A DNA stretch of 64,000 nt from positions 101,354 to 165,353 of the forward strand of contig JAIEPH010000044.1 of assembly GCA_019749805.1 (NCBI GenBank), in the 5' to 3' direction. Source of the DNA: Mycobacteriaceae bacterium. GTDB taxonomy: Bacteria; Actinomycetota; Actinomycetes; Mycobacteriales; Mycobacteriaceae. The notes under the pieces were generated by a model. It saw nothing but the letters and a program-made list of their open reading frames with translations. It was not told where the DNA came from and did not search any database. This document shows, piece after piece, positions 1-9,364 of the stretch. The position numbers were made by a program, and so were the translations under genes. Numbering within the stretch: the first letter of the stretch is position 1; every line of letters starts with the position of its first letter.

Positions 1-2
1 TC

Positions 3-299
3 AGTGCCGTCGTCGGGCTGGTATACGGCCCGATCGCGCCGATCTACAACTACGTGATGCAGACCCGTGCGCCGAAGCATCTGCGCGGTCGGGTGGTCGG
101 GGTGATGGGGTCGCTGGCCTACGCCGCGGGCCCACTCGGTTTGATCGTCGCGGGGCCGCTCACCGACGCCGCAGGCCTACACACGACGTTCCTTGCGCTG
201 TCGCTGCCCATGCTGGCGCTCGGCATCGTCGCGGTGTTCCTGCCCGCGCTGCGGGAGCTCGATCGCCCACCACCGGCTGAATCGGCCGTCAATGGGTGA
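3..299 (+). CDS. MFS transporter, C-terminal part (5' end outside window)
   Basis: The reading frame is open from base 3 and ends at the TGA at 297-299, so only about the last 98 residues are present. They read as the end of a major facilitator: a cytoplasmic loop (MQTRAPKHLRGRVVGVMG) between hydrophobic helices (SLAYAAGPLGLIVAGPL and LALSLPMLALGIVAVFLPAL), then a short polar tail. By position next to an Rv1257c-like oxidase it would correspond to the Rv1258c (Tap) drug efflux pump of M. tuberculosis. That assignment rests on gene order recalled from H37Rv, not on the short sequence seen here. Substrate cannot be judged. Confidence 0.8.
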   Translation, partial: SAVVGLVYGPIAPIYNYVMQTRAPKHLRGRVVGVMGSLAYAAGPLGLIVAGPLTDAAGLHTTFLALSLPMLALGIVAVFLPALRELDRPPPAESAVNG

Positions 300-393
300 C
301 AGCCGACTCCTGTCCGCCGTAATCCTTGCCCCTAGTCATCGGCCACCCAGGTGCTGTCGTGGATGGTGCCGTCACGACGTCCGACGCTGCTCG

Positions 394-405
394 TAGCATC
401 TACTC
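394..405 (+). promoter_or_regulatory. -10 box of a leaderless promoter
   Basis: TAGCAT at 394-399 fits the mycobacterial -10 pattern TANNNT and is followed by only six bases before the ATG at 406. No Shine-Dalgarno sequence is present, so transcription probably starts at or next to the start codon. Confidence 0.5.
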
Positions 406-1773
406 ATGAGTGCGGATGCGCTGGCCGACCTGAACGCCGAGCTGCCCGAGGGTGCCGTCGTCACCGATCCCGACATCCTGGCGTCCTACCGCCAGGACCG
501 CGCCTTCGACCCGAATGCGGGAACACCACTGGCCGTGGTGCGGCCGCGATGCACCGAAGACGTGCAGGCGACGCTGCGGTGGGCCACCGCCAACCACGTG
601 GCCGTTGTGCCCCGCGGTATGGGCACCGGATTATCCGGCGGCGCAACGGCGTTGAACGGCGCGATCGTGCTCACCACCGAGAAGATGCGCGACATCACCG
701 TCGACCCGGTGACACGCACGGCCGTCGCGCAACCCGGCCTGCTCAACGCCGAGGTCAAGGCCGCGGTCGCCCAGCACGGGCTGTGGTATCCGCCGGATCC
801 GTCGTCGTTCGAAATCTGTTCCATCGGCGGAAATATCGCCACCAACGCCGGCGGGCTGTGCTGTGTGAAGTACGGCGTCACCACGGACTACGTCCTCGGA
901 CTGCAGGTGGTCTTGGCCGACGGCACTGCGGTGCGACTCGGCGGTCCGCGCCTGAAGGATGTCGCCGGGCTCTCGCTGACCAAACTGTTCGTCGGCAGCG
1001 AGGGCACGCTCGGCGTGATCACCGAGGTGACACTTCGCCTGCTTCCGCCGCAGCGGGTGGCCAGCACCGTCGTCGCCACGTTCGATTCCGTCGAGGCCGC
1101 AGCGCAATCCGTCGTCACCATCACCGGAAGGATGCGGCCGTCGATGCTGGAGTTCATGGATTCGGCGTCGATCAACGCCGTCGAGGACAAGCTGCGGATG
1201 GGGCTGGACCGGACGGCCGCCGCGATGATGGTCGCGGCGACCGACGACCGTGGCGCCACCGGAGTCGAGGACGCCGAGTTCATGGCCGAGGTGTTCACCA
1301 AATACGGTGCGAAAGAAGTGTTCACGACCGCGGATCCCGACGAGGGTGAGGCTTTCGTGGCGGCCCGTAGATTCTGCATACCCGCCGTGGAGATGAAGGG
1401 CTCGCTGCTGCTCGAGGACGTCGGCGTTCCGCTGCCCGCGCTGGCAGAACTGGTCGGCGGCGTGGCCAAGATCGCCGCGAATCACGACCTGTTGATCTCG
1501 GTGATCGCGCACGCCGGCGACGGCAACACCCACCCGCTGATCGTCTACGACCCCGCGGACGCCGCGATGACCGAACGCGCCCACCAAGCGTTCGGCGAGA
1601 TCATGGATCTGGCCGTCGGCCTCGGCGGCACGATCACCGGCGAGCACGGCGTGGGCCGGTTGAAGCGCCCCTGGCTCGAGGGACAGATCGGCCCGGATGC
1701 GATGGAGCTCAATCGGCGCATCAAGGCCGCGCTCGACCCCGACAACATCCTGAACCCCGGCGCCGCGATCTGA
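406..1773 (+). CDS. FAD-binding oxidoreductase, GlcD/D-lactate dehydrogenase type
   Basis: 455 residues, the usual length for the VAO/GlcD family. The N-terminal FAD (PCMH) domain carries the phosphate-binding loop PRGMGTGLSGGA at residues 69-80. The C-terminal FAD-oxidase domain carries AHAGDGNTHPLIVYD and the GEHGVGRLKRPWL signature near residues 418-432. Enzymes of this family oxidise a 2-hydroxy acid such as glycolate or D-lactate to the 2-oxo acid; the substrate here is unknown. It corresponds in position to Rv1257c. The start at 406 is supported by a leaderless-type -10 box six bases upstream. A second member of the same family lies at 36142-37518. Confidence 0.92.
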   Translation: MSADALADLNAELPEGAVVTDPDILASYRQDRAFDPNAGTPLAVVRPRCTEDVQATLRWATANHVAVVPRGMGTGLSGGATALNGAIVLTTEKMRDITVDPVTRTAVAQPGLLNAEVKAAVAQHGLWYPPDPSSFEICSIGGNIATNAGGLCCVKYGVTTDYVLGLQVVLADGTAVRLGGPRLKDVAGLSLTKLFVGSEGTLGVITEVTLRLLPPQRVASTVVATFDSVEAAAQSVVTITGRMRPSMLEFMDSASINAVEDKLRMGLDRTAAAMMVAATDDRGATGVEDAEFMAEVFTKYGAKEVFTTADPDEGEAFVAARRFCIPAVEMKGSLLLEDVGVPLPALAELVGGVAKIAANHDLLISVIAHAGDGNTHPLIVYDPADAAMTERAHQAFGEIMDLAVGLGGTITGEHGVGRLKRPWLEGQIGPDAMELNRRIKAALDPDNILNPGAAI

Positions 1774-1854
1774 AGGCTGTGCGTTATCTGCGACAAATCG
1801 GGCAGCCTGCTTCTACCTATTGACACTCGAGGTGGGTTGTCGTACCAATGAGAC

Positions 1855-3096
1855 ATGACGGCAACTCTGTCTCAGAGCTCACCGGTCCGTTTTCAGCTAG
1901 CCACGGCCAGCACCTGGGCCAACCCATGGGGGATGTACCGGGCACTACGCGAGCACGACCCCGTTCACCACGTCGTGCCCGACGACAGGCCCGACCACGA
2001 CTACTACGTCATGTCGCGGCATGCCGACATCTTCAACGCGGCGCGCGACCACGAGACCTACTCCTCGGCCCAGGGTTTGACGGTCAACTACGGCGAACTC
2101 GATCTCATCGGCCTGGCCGACAACCCGCCGATGGTCATGCAAGACCCGCCGGTACACACCGAGTTCCGCAGGCTGGTGTCGCGAGGCTTCACACCCCGTC
2201 AGGTCGAGGCCGTCGAGCCCAAGGTGCGCGAGTACGTGATCGAGCGAGTCGAGCGCATCCGTGCCGACGGTGGCGGCGACATCGTGGCCGAACTGTTCAA
2301 GCCGCTGCCGTCGATGGTCGTCGCGCACTATCTCGGCGTGCCGGAAGGCGACCGCGACAAGTTCGACGGCTGGACTGACGCGATCGTCGCGGCCAGTACC
2401 GCCGAGGGGGGCGTGGCAGGGGCGCTGGGCAGTCTCGGCGACGCGCTCGGCGAGATGATGGCCTACTTCACCGCGCTGATCGAAAAGCGGCGCGTGGAGC
2501 CCGAGGATGACACGGTGTCTCATCTCGTGGCGGCGGGCGTCGGCGCGGACGGCGACATCGCCGGTGTGCTGTCGATTCTCGCGTTCACCTTCACCATGGT
2601 CACCGGCGGTAACGACACCACGACGGGCATGCTCGGCGGCTCCGTGCAACTGCTACACCAGCGACCCGACCAGCGAAAGCTGCTGGCCGACAACGTCGAT
2701 CTGATCCCCGACGCGATCGACGAATTCCTGCGTCTCACCTCGCCGGTCCAGATGCTCGGCCGTACGGTGACCCGCGACGTCACGGTCGGGGACACCACCA
2801 TCCCCGAGGGACGGCGCGTGATGTTCCTCTACGGATCGGCCAACCGCGACGAACGCCAGTACGGCGACGATGCGGGTGAGCTCGACGTGACGCGTAAACC
2901 ACGCAACATCCTGACGTTCAGCCACGGTGCGCACCACTGCCTCGGTGCCGCCGCCGCCCGGATGCAGTCCCGCGTAGCGCTGACCGAGCTCCTGGCGCGG
3001 ATCCCGGACTTCGAGGTCGACGAGGACGGGATCGTTTGGGCCGGAGGCAGTTACGTGCGCCGGCCACTGTCGGTACCGTTCACGGTCATCCGTTGA
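1855..3096 (+). CDS. Cytochrome P450 (CYP130-like by position)
   Basis: 413 residues, full length for a soluble bacterial P450. Visible motifs are the I-helix oxygen-activation sequence GGNDTTT, the K-helix ExxR (EFLR in DEFLRLTSPVQ), and the haem loop FSHGAHHCLG with Cys362 as the proximal thiolate. The gene lies directly before, and overlaps, a TetR regulator (TGATG at 3094-3098), an arrangement matching cyp130 (Rv1256c) and Rv1255c in M. tuberculosis. A TTGACA at 1819-1824 and TACCAAT at 1843-1849 may form the promoter. The substrate is unknown. CYP130 identity is inferred from neighbours; the P450 family call is certain. Confidence 0.93.
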   Translation: MTATLSQSSPVRFQLATASTWANPWGMYRALREHDPVHHVVPDDRPDHDYYVMSRHADIFNAARDHETYSSAQGLTVNYGELDLIGLADNPPMVMQDPPVHTEFRRLVSRGFTPRQVEAVEPKVREYVIERVERIRADGGGDIVAELFKPLPSMVVAHYLGVPEGDRDKFDGWTDAIVAASTAEGGVAGALGSLGDALGEMMAYFTALIEKRRVEPEDDTVSHLVAAGVGADGDIAGVLSILAFTFTMVTGGNDTTTGMLGGSVQLLHQRPDQRKLLADNVDLIPDAIDEFLRLTSPVQMLGRTVTRDVTVGDTTIPEGRRVMFLYGSANRDERQYGDDAGELDVTRKPRNILTFSHGAHHCLGAAAARMQSRVALTELLARIPDFEVDEDGIVWAGGSYVRRPLSVPFTVIR

Positions 3097-3680
3097 TGGC
3101 CGGCGACTGGCTGGCGGCGCGGCGCACCGAGGTCGCCGCCGACCGGATCCTCGACGCGGCGGGCGAACTGTTCGCCGCAAAAGAGGCCGCGACCGTCGGC
3201 ATGCACGAAATCGCCTCCGCCGCAGGCTGCTCACGCGCGACGCTGTACCGGTACTTCGAGAACCGTGAAGCGCTCTACACCGCATACGTGCACCGCGAGG
3301 CCTACCGGCTCTATCGCGAGATGACCGATCAGATCACCGCGCTGGTCGATCCCCGTGAGCGTCTGATCGAAGGCATGATCGCCTCACTGCGCAATGTTCG
3401 CGAAAGTCCGGCGCTGGCATCGTGGTTCGCGACCACGCAGCGACCCATCGGCGCGGAGATGGCCGAGGAGTCCGAGGTCATCAAGGCGTTGACCGAGGCG
3501 TTCGTCATCTCGCTGGGACCTGACAACCCCGAACTGGTCGCACACCGGTCACGCTGGCTGGTGCGCGTCATGACGTCGCTGATGCTGTTCCCCGGGCATG
3601 ACGAGGACGACGAGCGGGCGATGCTCGAAGAGTTCGTGGTCCCGATCGTGCTGCCCGCGGCACGCGAGCGTCTGGGCTAG
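3096..3680 (+). CDS. TetR/AcrR family transcriptional regulator
   Basis: 194 residues. The N-terminal helix-turn-helix is plain: AADRILDAAGELFAAKEAATVGMHEIASAAGCSRATLYRYF. I chose the ATG at 3096 because it overlaps the P450 stop (TGATG), implying translational coupling, and because the HTH then starts at the usual distance from the N terminus; the in-frame codon at 3036 would only add P450-overlapping residues. The ligand domain is generic. It is probably the regulator of the P450 and perhaps of the oxidase upstream, and corresponds to Rv1255c. Confidence 0.9.
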   Translation: MAGDWLAARRTEVAADRILDAAGELFAAKEAATVGMHEIASAAGCSRATLYRYFENREALYTAYVHREAYRLYREMTDQITALVDPRERLIEGMIASLRNVRESPALASWFATTQRPIGAEMAEESEVIKALTEAFVISLGPDNPELVAHRSRWLVRVMTSLMLFPGHDEDDERAMLEEFVVPIVLPAARERLG

Positions 3681-3690
3681 CGCCCGCGGC

Positions 3691-3987
3691 CTAGTTGCAG
3701 CCCGCCGCGTTGACCCACCGGCCGTTGTAGGCGACACATCCGCTGACGTTCGGGGGCGGCGGCGGGTCGTACGGCATGGGTGCGTAGTACGCCGGCGGCG
3801 GAACGTAAGGCGCAACGGCGTCGGCAACATTCGCGCAGCCACTCACAGATACCCGTCGGCCGGCACTCACGCACACGTCGGCGTTCGCGATTCCCGGGGC
3901 GTGAACGGTGACGATAGCCCCGGGGACGGCCGCGAGGGCAAAAACGCCCGCCGCCGCGATAGCCCAGGACCGTGTACGTCGGGTCAT
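3691..3987 (-). CDS. Small exported proline-rich protein
   Basis: 98 residues. Two Arg pairs precede a hydrophobic segment (SWAIAAAGVFALAAVPGAIVTV) and a likely signal peptidase site after GIANA, which gives a mature protein of about 60 residues. The mature part has four cysteines, in two similar blocks (CVSAGRRVSVSGC and CVAYNGRWVNAAGC), on either side of a Pro/Tyr linker (PPPAYYAPMPYDPPPPP). The two Cys blocks look like an internal duplication, probably each closed by a disulfide. It is convergent with the TetR gene, 10 bases away. No known function; the family is typical of mycobacterial secreted hypotheticals. Confidence 0.75.
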   Translation of the reverse strand: MTRRTRSWAIAAAGVFALAAVPGAIVTVHAPGIANADVCVSAGRRVSVSGCANVADAVAPYVPPPAYYAPMPYDPPPPPNVSGCVAYNGRWVNAAGCN

Positions 3988-4057
3988 ATTCGTTTCTCCT
4001 TACAGGCGCTCGAGTGGCGTATCAAGCCGAAAGATGAGCGTGGCACCGCTCAGGCCA

Positions 4058-4462
4058 TTACCTATCCAGAGGGGCTGGCGCGTCGCAGCGATTCCTCAGA
4101 TCCGTCACCGGCTGACGGATCGCGTTGAGCTCGGCTTCAACCTGGGGATTGGCGTCCATATAGGTCTGCACCCTGCCGCGGAGTTCCTCGTTCGGCAGCC
4201 CACGGAGACTGGTGAAGAAGTTGTTGACGTCCGGGTGCGTGAACAAGTACTGCCCCGTCGCCGTGCCGACTGTGCCCGACGCCTGCGCCAGGTCAGCGGC
4301 CGTGCAACCGGGCGGCGGGGCTGTAGGCGCCGGAGGCGGCGGGGCGGGCGTGGGTTGGGCAAATGCCGCTGCGGCGCTCCCGAACAGCATCGCGCCGGCC
4401 ACCGCCCCGCTACCGATCACTGCAACCACTGCACGCCGTGCAGTGCGGCGAGATAACACCAT
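4058..4462 (-). CDS. Hemophore-related exported protein (Rv0203/Rv1085c-type)
   Basis: 134 residues with a clear signal peptide (RRTARRAVVAVIGSGAVAGAMLFGSAAAAFA, cleavage after AFA), a Pro/Ala linker, then a helical domain with two cysteines (PGCTAADLAQ and LRNRCDAP). The pattern CTxxDLAQxxG...YLFTHPDVNxFFTSLRGLP...Y is that of the mycobacterial hemophore-related family, whose founder Rv0203 binds haem in the periplasm or outside the cell. Haem binding here is inferred from the family. It is separated from the 98-residue exported protein downstream by 70 bases, so co-transcription is possible. Confidence 0.8.
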   Translation of the reverse strand: MVLSRRTARRAVVAVIGSGAVAGAMLFGSAAAAFAQPTPAPPPPAPTAPPPGCTAADLAQASGTVGTATGQYLFTHPDVNNFFTSLRGLPNEELRGRVQTYMDANPQVEAELNAIRQPVTDLRNRCDAPAPLDR

Positions 4463-4946
4463 TCCCGCTCCCTTCGTTTAAGGCCTGGAAGCCCCCTCAC
4501 GTGAGACGGCTACCGAAGCGATAACACAACCACAACCGCCGGCCACAATGTCGCGATTGGACCGATCGGCCAGCACTTAGCACAGCGTATGACTGTCGGA
4601 GAATGCTAAAAACTTGTCGCGAACTGCCAAGACCCACAACGTCGGCATCGATGATCCTGTTTTCAGCGGGACCCACTCATCCGAATGCAACCGCCGACTA
4701 TCCCGACGAAGAAATTCATCCACCTTCCACCCGAGCCGCTCATTGAGCGGAGAAATGCGAGCGAACTTATGGACTACTTCACCGGCATCGCGATGCTGAT
4801 CTTGGTGCTCTCCCCGGTGCTCCTCCCACTGGTGATCACCGGATTCCACACTCTCGGCACCTGGCGACAGAAGTCCGCATCATCCGTGTTGGGTCACCGC
4901 ACGCCTGGGCCGGCCTGACTGACGGCCGCTTTCGATCGCCTGCGCG
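4463..4946. other. Gene-poor interval with one possible small membrane ORF
   Basis: These 484 bases hold the promoter region of the hemophore-related gene and the 3' flank of pknK. The only candidate is a 49-codon plus-strand ORF at 4769-4918: MDYFTGIAMLILVLSPVL starts a single hydrophobic helix, followed by a basic tail. A weak GGAGAA lies about 16 bases ahead of its ATG. I see no RNA gene, repeat or insertion sequence. Confidence 0.4.
4769..4918 (+). CDS. Possible small single-pass membrane protein
   Basis: A 49-residue ORF with one hydrophobic segment (GIAMLILVLSPVLLPLVIT) followed by a polar tail with Arg/Lys (GTWRQK). A longer in-frame start at 4685 would add 28 mostly polar residues. 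Ribosome-binding support is poor and no relatives are recognised; hydrophobic ORFs arise by chance in GC-rich DNA, so this is tentative. Confidence 0.25.
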   Translation: MDYFTGIAMLILVLSPVLLPLVITGFHTLGTWRQKSASSVLGHRTPGPA

Positions 4947-7900
4947 CTACGTGAGTCCGGCGTCGATAAGCAGACGTGGCACCCCTAGTTCCGCACACTT
5001 CGCGACCAGGGGCGCCAGATCACCTCGGGCGTCAGTTGTTCGGCCGGCGGCCGCGCGCGTCTCGACGAGGAGCAATTGTGCCTGGAGCGCAGCGAGGGGT
5101 CTGCGCTCACCGTCGATTCCCTCGGCCAGGTCGGCGGCCCGTCGGCAAGCCTGCGCGCGGTCATCCGCCGAATCACTCGCCGACAACAGGCGAACCGCGG
5201 AGTCTTCGTCGAGTTCAGCTGTCAGCGTGGCGATTCCATTGCCGTGTGGGATGGTGCGCGGCGATCGCAAGCCCGCAACAACCTTCTGCGGGAGATCGAT
5301 GCCCAACCGTATTCGCTCGTTGTTGATCCGGGCAGCAAGACGAGGCAGCCGCAACTGATCGGCGGCCCTCGCGCCGGCGCTGAGTCGATCGACAGCGGAA
5401 TCGTGATCCCCCTGCACCGCTTTGATCCGCGCACCGATCACGTACCTCGCGGCCAAGTAGTCCACTCCGCCACCGTCGGAACCGAGTAGATAGCTCTCGT
5501 CCATCAGGCGCGTAGCCTCGGCCAGATCGCCGGTCTCATAGAGCAATTCGCCGAGGAGCGAGCCTGCGAGCCGCGCAGCATGCGAGTGGGGGCCTACCCC
5601 CATACCGATTTCGAATGCCTCTCGAAAGTTCTCCAGAGCAGCGGGAAGATCGAGCTGATACCTGGCGGCCATCCCGGTGAAGCAGCGCCCGTAAACGGTG
5701 GCGAACGGTCCCATCATTTCCTGGTAGGGCGCAGCCCATTCAAGCACTCGGTGCGCGGCGGCGAAATCGAACCGGTAGATCGCTGCGAACGCCGCGGCGT
5801 TCGCAGCGGTCCCGGCCACTCGGGGATGCAGTGTGTCCGCTCTCGACATGGTTTCGGCGAGCAGATCGTCGACGTGTTCGACTCGATCAGCGAAGACTTC
5901 GGCGACTGCTCGCAACACATCTGCCTCGGCTCGCAAATCTGCCCGCGTCGTATCGGCGAGATCTGCGCGGTCCAGGGCCGCCTCGAAGCGATTCAGCGTG
6001 CCTGCGGCGGGCACCGAATGTTGCAGGAGGATATGAGCCCAGGCGATGACGAGCTGGAGCCGGGGCCGCGAAACAACCAGTTGTGACGGCAGCTTCTTCA
6101 CGATTCCCAGCAGCGTCGTCATCTTCGACTGCTCCAGCAGCCTGGTTTCATCCTGCTCGACAAGATCGACCGCTCGAGCGGGATCGCCGGCAGCCAGTGC
6201 ATGGTCGACGGCCTCGTTGAGGTAACCGTTGTCGGCAAACCATGCGGAAGCCGCGCGGTGGAGTTGTTCGACCCGATCGGGCCCATCGCGTTCGAGCCGA
6301 CGGCGCAGAAATTCGGCGAACATCTGATGGAAGCGGAACCAACTCGGGTCGTCGTCGGTCCGGTACAGGAACAGGCCGCGCTGCTCGGCCTCTTCCAGCC
6401 GCGCCTGCCCGTTGGACACCGCCGTCAGCGCCGATACCATTGCACCGCAGGTCCGCTCGGTAATGGAGACCGTCAACAAGAACTCGCGCAGATCGGGTTC
6501 GAGTGCGTCTAGCACGTTTTCGGCCAGGAACTCGTGGATCACGTCGCTGGCACCGGACAGTCGTTGCAAAAGGATATCGACATCGGTGCCGCCGCGGAGC
6601 GACAACGCGGCCAGCTGCAGCGCCGCAGCCCACCCGTCGGTCGACGCGATCAACTTCTCCACATCGGGACGCGCCAACTTGAGGTCCCCGGCGTCGTCGA
6701 GTAGTGCGGCTGCCTCATCGGGGTCGAAACGCAGTGCATCGGAATCGATCTCGGCTAGCTCGTCGCGAATCCGCAATCTGCTCAGGGGTAATCCGCTACG
6801 CGACCAACTGGTGACGATGAGCTGTAAATGGTGGCATCCGTTGTCAAGGAGGAAGCCGAGGGCGGAACTGGTCTTGGGGTCGGACACCCGATGCCAGTCG
6901 TCGATCACCACCGCGATCCGGTCGTCCTTCTCGTGGATTTCATCGATCAGCGACGTCAACACGTAGCGGCTGGCGTCATCGCCGTGGTCCTCCAGTACCT
7001 GCCCCAATGACTCGGCGAGTGCGGGACGGACCCGCCGGATGGCCTCGAGTAGATGTGCCAGGAACCAGACCTCGTTGTTGTCGTCGTCGTCGATCGTCAG
7101 CCAGCCGACCGCGACGCCGTCATTCGAAAGTTCCTCGCGCCACTGCGCGGCCAATGTGCTCTTGCCGAAGCCCGAGGGCGCATGGATGAGAATCAGCCGC
7201 CGTCGTCCGCCTGCGCGAAGGATGTCGGTGAGGCGACTGCGGGCGACCAGGGACCTCGAGGGCGCCGGGGGCCGGTATTTCGTGGCAGGCGAGGGGGGCG
7301 TCGGCGTGCCTCCGGTTTGCCGATGAGCCGAGCTCGCCACCGGCGACTGCCGGCGCTCAACGGAAAGTCCGACAGGACAGGGCATCTCGTCGACGGCGAC
7401 GTTGTTGCGGCGCTGAACGTCACGAAGCTCGTCGCCGAATTCGGCCGCCGTTGCTGGACGATCCAACGGATCCCGGGCCATCGCCCGTTCGATGATCGCG
7501 GCGACGTCGGCGGGCAACCCCTGCGTCCGCAGATCCGGGATGGGCTGGGAACTGATCCGGAGAAATTGCGCGACGACATGCTCGCCGGTGCGGCGCTCGA
7601 ATGCGGCATGCCCGGTCAGCGCACAGAACAACGTCGCACCAAGCGAATACACGTCCGATGCCGGCGTCGGGGATGCGCCCTCGAGCACTTCAGGCGCGGT
7701 GAACGCCGGCGAGCCGGTGATCACCCCCGTGGCAGTCTCGAAGCCTCCGGCGATTCTGGCGATTCCGAAGTCGGTCAACTGCGGTTCACCGTAGTCGGTC
7801 AGTAGGACGTTCCCTGGCTTCACATCACGATGGAGGGTGCCTGCGGAATGCGCGGCTTCGAGCGCTCCCGCGAGCTTCACACCGATACTGAGTGTCTCGC

Positions 7901-8270
7901 ACCAGTCGAGCGGTCCGTGCCGGCGGATCAGAACTTCGAGCGAATCCTTCGCGTGGTAGGGCATCACAATGAAGGGTCGGCCGCTCTCCAGCACGCCCAC
8001 CTGGAAGAGGCTCATGATGTGTGGGTGTCCGGAAAGGCGGCCCATCGCGCGCTGCTCGCGCAGGAAGCGGTCGAGATTGTCGGCGTCGAGATCGGTGTTC
8101 AATACCTTGACGGCGACTGCGCGGTCCAGCATGGGCTGAGTGCAGCGGTAGACAACACCGAATCCGCCGTGTCCGATCTCCTCGACGTCCTCGAACCCCG
8201 CGTGGGCGAGCTCCGCGCGAATGCCCGGGGCCAGGTCCCGATTTGTCGCAGCCGGATCGACGTTTTCCAT
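4947..8270 (-). CDS. pknK: Serine/threonine protein kinase PknK (kinase fused to MalT-like ATPase)
   Basis: 1107 residues, against about 1110 in M. tuberculosis PknK. Kinase domain, residues about 25-290: glycine loop GHGGFGVVY (33-41), catalytic Lys55 in VAVKVL, HRDVKPGN with Asp149, DFG at 167-169, and activation-loop Thr179 and Thr181. Then a Pro-rich linker (about 300-345) and a STAND/AAA-type ATPase with Walker A HAPSGFGKS at 363-371 and VVIDDWHR as Walker B. The C-terminal 450 residues are helical, MalT-like, and lack a LuxR DNA-binding domain. PknK in M. tuberculosis phosphorylates VirS; the VirS gene lies just upstream on the same strand, 42 bases away. No transmembrane helix, so cytosolic. 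Confidence 0.95.
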   Translation of the reverse strand: MENVDPAATNRDLAPGIRAELAHAGFEDVEEIGHGGFGVVYRCTQPMLDRAVAVKVLNTDLDADNLDRFLREQRAMGRLSGHPHIMSLFQVGVLESGRPFIVMPYHAKDSLEVLIRRHGPLDWCETLSIGVKLAGALEAAHSAGTLHRDVKPGNVLLTDYGEPQLTDFGIARIAGGFETATGVITGSPAFTAPEVLEGASPTPASDVYSLGATLFCALTGHAAFERRTGEHVVAQFLRISSQPIPDLRTQGLPADVAAIIERAMARDPLDRPATAAEFGDELRDVQRRNNVAVDEMPCPVGLSVERRQSPVASSAHRQTGGTPTPPSPATKYRPPAPSRSLVARSRLTDILRAGGRRRLILIHAPSGFGKSTLAAQWREELSNDGVAVGWLTIDDDDNNEVWFLAHLLEAIRRVRPALAESLGQVLEDHGDDASRYVLTSLIDEIHEKDDRIAVVIDDWHRVSDPKTSSALGFLLDNGCHHLQLIVTSWSRSGLPLSRLRIRDELAEIDSDALRFDPDEAAALLDDAGDLKLARPDVEKLIASTDGWAAALQLAALSLRGGTDVDILLQRLSGASDVIHEFLAENVLDALEPDLREFLLTVSITERTCGAMVSALTAVSNGQARLEEAEQRGLFLYRTDDDPSWFRFHQMFAEFLRRRLERDGPDRVEQLHRAASAWFADNGYLNEAVDHALAAGDPARAVDLVEQDETRLLEQSKMTTLLGIVKKLPSQLVVSRPRLQLVIAWAHILLQHSVPAAGTLNRFEAALDRADLADTTRADLRAEADVLRAVAEVFADRVEHVDDLLAETMSRADTLHPRVAGTAANAAAFAAIYRFDFAAAHRVLEWAAPYQEMMGPFATVYGRCFTGMAARYQLDLPAALENFREAFEIGMGVGPHSHAARLAGSLLGELLYETGDLAEATRLMDESYLLGSDGGGVDYLAARYVIGARIKAVQGDHDSAVDRLSAGARAADQLRLPRLAARINNERIRLGIDLPQKVVAGLRSPRTIPHGNGIATLTAELDEDSAVRLLSASDSADDRAQACRRAADLAEGIDGERRPLAALQAQLLLVETRAAAGRTTDARGDLAPLVAKCAELGVPRLLIDAGLT

Positions 8271-8312
8271 CAGCGGTCACTATCCTCGGCCTGACGGCTT
8301 TTCACCTCCAGT

Positions 8313-9347
8313 TCAACTGATTCGCGGGGTTGCCTGTGGGCCGGCGATTGTGGCGGCGCGGTACTGGCGGGGAGTCTTGGAAAACCAACGCCGGCATGAG
8401 CGATTGAGAGTGCTCTGTTCGGCGTAGCCGAGCAGGCCCGCGATCTGGGCGAGGTGCAACCCCGGTTCGGCAAGGTATCTCGCGGCCAGGACGCGCCGTT
8501 CCCGGTCGATCAGGTCCTGGCATCGCACCCCGTCGGCCTCCAGCCGGCGCTGCAGGGATCGTGGGTGCAGCGCAAGCTGGTCCGCGATGGCCTCGACGGT
8601 GCATTGACCGGTTGGCAGCAGCCGGCGGGTCAGCTCCGCGACGCGTTCCGACAACGATGCGGTGGGCGGAAGATAGTTGGATTCGAGGTATTTCGCCGCA
8701 ATTCGTCTCGTCTCCGGGTCCGCGCTTTCGATCCTTCTGTTCGCCAGACGCTCGGATATCTCGAACCCGCACCAGGTCTGCCCGAAGCGCACCGGGCACC
8801 CCAGCGCTTCTCGGTAGGCCGCGTCCGAGCCTTGTTGGTCATGGGTGAAAGAAATCGCGCTGGGCCGCGCCTCCTGGCCGCCCAGCAGGCGAAGGATCCT
8901 GGCCAAGATGGCCATGCTGATTTCGTGGCTCTGGACCAGCGAGGTGAGGCCCGGTTCGGTGACCTCATAGGTGAATGTCAGGCTGCCGCATTCGGCGGGC
9001 GGTGCGAGGGTCAGCGTCAACACCGGTGAATGCACGTAGAGGTAGCGCCCGATCATCTCCAACCCGCCGAGCACCGTTTGCGCGTTGCGGGCGATCACCG
9101 CGATGGGCCCGAGGATGTCCAAACCCTGCCAGCGCGACAGGCGAAGCCCGAAATCCGGACATGCGAGGTCCTCCGCGCTGGCTTCCAGCAGGCGGACGTA
9201 GGCGTCCACGGAGATGAACGTGTCCTCCTGGTGCTCGATTCCCGGCGGAATCCGGAAGCGCCTCCGAAAAACATCTGGTTCTCCGCCCAGTTCGGCCACC
9301 AGCTCGCCGTATCCCCAAAGTGTGGTGGCGCGGAGCAGGCTGCCCAT
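8313..9347 (-). CDS. virS: AraC-family regulator VirS
   Basis: 344 residues. Residues about 20-210 form the ligand-sensing domain of the OruR/VirS group (PF12625 type); the last 100 residues are the AraC double helix-turn-helix (LPTGQCTVEAIADQLALHPRSLQRRL ... HLAQIAGLLGYAEQSTLNRSCRRWFSKTPRQYR in the frame). The ATG at 9347 has GGGAGA upstream. The location between pknK and divergent mymA-type genes matches Rv3082c. A VirS-type box at 9365-9390 lies 17 bases upstream of this start, so the gene is probably autoregulated as well as controlling the divergent operon. The Rv3081-like gene found between pknK and virS in M. tuberculosis is absent. Confidence 0.93.
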   Translation of the reverse strand: MGSLLRATTLWGYGELVAELGGEPDVFRRRFRIPPGIEHQEDTFISVDAYVRLLEASAEDLACPDFGLRLSRWQGLDILGPIAVIARNAQTVLGGLEMIGRYLYVHSPVLTLTLAPPAECGSLTFTYEVTEPGLTSLVQSHEISMAILARILRLLGGQEARPSAISFTHDQQGSDAAYREALGCPVRFGQTWCGFEISERLANRRIESADPETRRIAAKYLESNYLPPTASLSERVAELTRRLLPTGQCTVEAIADQLALHPRSLQRRLEADGVRCQDLIDRERRVLAARYLAEPGLHLAQIAGLLGYAEQSTLNRSCRRWFSKTPRQYRAATIAGPQATPRIS

Positions 9348-9364
9348 TCGATCATCTCCCTACC

